DNA from: an uncultured Saccharospirillaceae bacterium
Lineage (GTDB): Bacteria > Pseudomonadota > Gammaproteobacteria > Pseudomonadales > Oceanobacteraceae
Length of the DNA: 64,000 nucleotides
Reading direction: 5' to 3'
NCBI GenBank assembly: GCA_947499545.1
Contig: CANMOZ010000007.1
Location: 1 to 64,000, forward strand
The stretch's first letter is position 1, and each line of letters begins with the position of its first letter. Below the pieces are notes generated by a model. It had not been told where the DNA came from. It ran no database searches and saw only the letters and a list, made by a program, of their open reading frames with translations. This document shows positions 61,103-64,000 of this stretch, piece after piece. The position numbers were made by a program, and so were the translations under genes.

Positions 61103-64000
61103 TCAACCCGCCATAGATTCCCAATCTTCATGGTAAATATCTTTGCAGACATCAGCGATGACTTGAAACACATGAGGTTCAGTTAGCAAAGTCATATGAC
61201 AGGCAGCATCCACATCAACCATTCTAATATGTGGCAAAAGTTTTTCCCAGAGCGTCCAATATTGAGCGCTATTAAATGCTGAGAATTCTTTTGTGTCTGT
61301 CGAAAAATATGGCTCCAGCTCGCCTAGCCAAAGACCGCTGGTATTGCGAAAATACACACAATCAACTTCATCGGGTACAGGCAGGGGTAAAATCTGGTAT
61401 TGCTCTACTTGATAAGATTTCTGAATACGCGTGTCTTGACGTGCATTCTGCATTAATCGTGTGTCACTGAGTTTTAAACCGCGTTTACGTGCAATGTTTG
61501 TTAACTGCAGCATAAAAGCCTTTATTGAAAGACTTAAATCAATATCATCACGGTGAATTAATATTTCTTTAAAACGCTCAGGCTGTTCTCCTAACGTTAA
61601 TTGCAGCGCCATATTAATGGTTTGAAGAAATCGAGTTTTGTCTGACAACTGAGCGACTCTGTCTCCTGTCACATCCGGTGTATCCAACATAACAATGGAG
61701 TTTACTGATTGACCTCGGGTTTGAAGCTGGCGTGTCACCTCGTATGCCAGCATGCCTCCTAAAGAGTAACCGCCCAAATCATAGGGACCTTGCTGTTGAA
61801 CGGATTCAATCAATTTTATATAGAACTCAGCCATGGCCGGTAACCCTTTTAGAGGCTCTCGATCCGTCATCCAGCCTCTCGCCTGTATCCCGTAAAAAGG
61901 TCTATTGATCCTATTGGCCAGAGGGCTGTACATCTCGCAACCTCCGAGCGCACCATGAAACCAAAATATGGGTCGCCCCTGCTGAGATTGATTTAGCTGC
62001 TGCAGCTCAACAGCTCGATGTTCGTTTCTGCGTGTTTTTGCTGAAACGGCCATATTGCCTGACTGAGCATTTTGTTGTTTAAGAGTGGCTATTTTCTTCT
62101 GTACGACCCTATCCATATCCATCAATGAATGGCAATCTTGAATATCGGTTAAGCTAATTCCATCTAACACTTCCAGCTGTAGCTTCATTACCAATTGCGC
62201 CATACTGATGGAGTCAAGCCCATAGGCACTTAAGGGCTTAGCAGGCAAAATTTCTTGAGCATCAATACCCAACACTTCGCTGACCAATTGCTTGACGCTA
62301 AAACTTTCACCCACAGTTAGGTGAGTTGTAATTTTAGGCAATTCTTTCGTATTGCTGTCCTGCAAAGTCGTCTTGGCCTGGAAGTTTTGCTCCAACCAGC
62401 AACGCCTGCGGTCGAAGGCGTATGTTGGCAACACCCGCATTTTGACAGGATGATGCTCTGAAGTATTTTCCGGTAATGTTAACCAGGGCACTTCGCCTCC
62501 TTGGCTCCAATAAATCGCTAATTGCTGGCGTTCATTCGCTGAGACCAACTGCTGACTGAGTGCGCTCGCCCCGACTCCGGTTAATAGATTCGTGACCGCT
62601 GCTGGAACCTCTTCCACATTGCCATACACCAAAACCTGACTGTTCTGGCTGATCACTTCTAAGAACTCCCCAGAAGAGTGAGCCTCAATAAGGACGGTCA
62701 AATGACCCTTCAGTTGATCCAAACTCGTCGCCAATATCATTAAACGATGCTCCATGGGTTCTCGACCCACTTGCAAGCTGTACGCAATATCTTCGATGCG
62801 CAATGAGGTGCTTTTGTCATCGACTTCTAGGAAGTGAAGCAATTTAAGGAGATAGCCCACCAACGAGGTGAGACTGTGTGCGGATATTGGAATCAGGTAC
62901 TGAGTTAAAGCTTGGGATATAAAGTGGGGTGAATTTTTTTCTCTAAACCCGACTTGGTCAAAACTGTCTGGTTTAGAATCAACCCGTTGTTGAGAGTATT
63001 CCTCTAAAATCAAATGCCCATTCGACCCACCTGCACCCAATGCATTGAGCATCGCCCTTCTAGGGGTTGCTTCAGTCGTTTCCCAGGTTTCTAATGTTCG
63101 TTGCAGTTGGAAGGCAGCGTTGGCAAAATCAATTTTTGGGTTAGGCTCACCCAAAACTAAAGTGGGAGCCAACTGCCGATGTTGAAGTTGCAACACCAAT
63201 TTGCTGAGCTGCATCATGCCGGAGACCGCTTCGCCATGCCCCACGTTGGACTTCACGGCACCCAACGCACAATTAGATCGCTCTACACCGGCATTTTTAA
63301 AGACGCGTTGCAATGCGCTGAATTCAATAGCATCCCCCATTGCGGACCCATTTGCGGCAGATTCAATATAGCTGATACTGCTCGGGTCAACACCGGAACG
63401 CTTAAAGTTTTGCTCCATTAAATTGACCTGAGCTTGGACACTTGGAACCGAAAATCCATGCGTATGCCCGTTGTGATTCACCGCAGTCCCTTTAATAACA
63501 GCCAAGATATCATCACCATCGCGCTCCGCTGCTGCCAACGGTTTTAATAAAACTGCTCCCACGCCTTCTGAAGGCAAATAGCCATCACCATCGGCAAAGC
63601 TTCTACTGGTAAGCTGGCTGCCCAGCACTTGTCCTACGCCCAAACCGATGTACTTTTTAGGGTGGAGCGTTAAATTGACGGCTCCCGCAATCGCAAGCTC
63701 ACAATCGCCATTGAATAAAGATTCACTGGCAGTGTGAATGGCTGAAATAGCAGACGAACACATAGTATCAATCGCCATACTGGGCCCTTGAAACCCAAAG
63801 AAATAGGAGACTCGATTTGCAATGGCGCTGTAAGAAGTCACCGAAACCAAGGACTCCCTGACAAGATCGGATTCAAAGGCTTGATACTGTTGGTACATTG
63901 CGCCAACGAAGACACCCACTTTATTTTGATGGTGCTGTTTAAGCTGTTGTCTCGTAAGTCCAGTACGCTCCAGAAGGTTCCAGCATTCCTCAAGAAAAAG
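61103..64000 (-). CDS. Polyketide synthase, final KS-ACP-TE module (5' end outside window)
   Basis: The frame is open to the right edge (codons L-F-L-E-E-C-W precede), so only the C-terminal 965 residues are seen. Counting from the internal GTG at 63919, the ketosynthase has its Cys54 in D-T-M-C-S-S-A, then H-N-G-H-T-H-G and K-S-N-V-G-H-G. No acyltransferase domain follows; there is a post-KS linker (V-G-R-E-P-M-E-H-R), then an ACP with Y-G-L-D-S-I-S (Ser for phosphopantetheine) and a thioesterase with G-G-Y-S-L-G-G-M. KS-ACP-TE without AT suggests a trans-AT assembly line that ends here. Confidence 0.93.
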   Translation of the reverse strand, partial: LFLEECWNLLERTGLTRQQLKQHHQNKVGVFVGAMYQQYQAFESDLVRESLVSVTSYSAIANRVSYFFGFQGPSMAIDTMCSSAISAIHTASESLFNGDCELAIAGAVNLTLHPKKYIGLGVGQVLGSQLTSRSFADGDGYLPSEGVGAVLLKPLAAAERDGDDILAVIKGTAVNHNGHTHGFSVPSVQAQVNLMEQNFKRSGVDPSSISYIESAANGSAMGDAIEFSALQRVFKNAGVERSNCALGAVKSNVGHGEAVSGMMQLSKLVLQLQHRQLAPTLVLGEPNPKIDFANAAFQLQRTLETWETTEATPRRAMLNALGAGGSNGHLILEEYSQQRVDSKPDSFDQVGFREKNSPHFISQALTQYLIPISAHSLTSLVGYLLKLLHFLEVDDKSTSLRIEDIAYSLQVGREPMEHRLMILATSLDQLKGHLTVLIEAHSSGEFLEVISQNSQVLVYGNVEEVPAAVTNLLTGVGASALSQQLVSANERQQLAIYWSQGGEVPWLTLPENTSEHHPVKMRVLPTYAFDRRRCWLEQNFQAKTTLQDSNTKELPKITTHLTVGESFSVKQLVSEVLGIDAQEILPAKPLSAYGLDSISMAQLVMKLQLEVLDGISLTDIQDCHSLMDMDRVVQKKIATLKQQNAQSGNMAVSAKTRRNEHRAVELQQLNQSQQGRPIFWFHGALGGCEMYSPLANRINRPFYGIQARGWMTDREPLKGLPAMAEFYIKLIESVQQQGPYDLGGYSLGGMLAYEVTRQLQTRGQSVNSIVMLDTPDVTGDRVAQLSDKTRFLQTINMALQLTLGEQPERFKEILIHRDDIDLSLSIKAFMLQLTNIARKRGLKLSDTRLMQNARQDTRIQKSYQVEQYQILPLPVPDEVDCVYFRNTSGLWLGELEPYFSTDTKEFSAFNSAQYWTLWEKLLPHIRMVDVDAACHMTLLTEPHVFQVIADVCKDIYHEDWESMAG

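Overview
The window looks like a chromosomal segment of a marine-type gammaproteobacterium with roughly 40-45% GC. The support is a set of genes typical of that class: cydA-cydB-cydX-ybgE with a perfect FNR/ANR-type box, the prkA(yeaG)-yeaH-ycgB stress operon, rluA, a yecM homologue, fliS with a fliT-like partner, many secreted proteins with Sec or lipoprotein signals, and a polyketide cluster. I do not assign a genus. No tRNA, rRNA, insertion sequence or CRISPR array was recognised.

Layout. 1-4.7 kb is the end of an integrated phage or phage-like element: family B DNA polymerase (cut by the window edge), VRR-NUC nuclease, SNF2-type helicase, small HTH protein and a convergent P4-type tyrosine integrase. 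4.7-10.5 kb holds a periplasmic binding protein, a gametolysin-like lipoprotein protease with fifteen DTDG repeats, a probable glycoside hydrolase and a stand-alone S74 chaperone-like domain. 10.9-15.1 kb holds a His/Cys-rich exported protein followed by an operon of DUF1015, an SbnA/CysK-like PLP enzyme and a MATE/MOP-type exporter, which suggests an uncharacterised small-molecule pathway. 15.2-23.1 kb carries an Hpt protein, an M4 protease, a coiled-coil periplasmic protein, a YecM homologue, an astacin lipoprotein, a UshA-like phosphatase and a methyltransferase.

23.2-31.4 kb is the most unusual region. A translationally coupled pair encodes an 800-residue exported protein with a diphtheria-toxin-T-domain-like hydrophobic hairpin and an exported deaminase-fold protein with DAE...CxxC motifs. 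It resembles a split toxin, with translocation and catalysis on separate polypeptides. Tandem paralogous lipoproteins, a 684-residue cytosolic-type protein of unknown family and a small exported protein with three RLDL repeats follow. A further effector-like protein, an M91/NleD-type metallopeptidase, lies at 41 kb. No secretion apparatus is visible in the window.

31.5-40 kb holds an RND efflux pair and the cytochrome bd operon. 40-48.7 kb has two outer-membrane barrels, the M91 protein, rluA and prkA-yeaH-ycgB. 48.7-57.5 kb has fliS/fliT, a TPR-methyltransferase fusion, a periplasmic-sensor diguanylate cyclase, a solute-binding protein, an RRM protein and an esterase. 57.8-64 kb is the edge of a trans-AT-like polyketide cluster. 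Phosphopantetheinyl transferase, methyltransferase and P450 lie on the plus strand and converge with a KS-ACP-TE polyketide synthase that runs off the right edge. The PPTase would activate the ACP, the TE would release the product, and the P450 and methyltransferase would tailor it.
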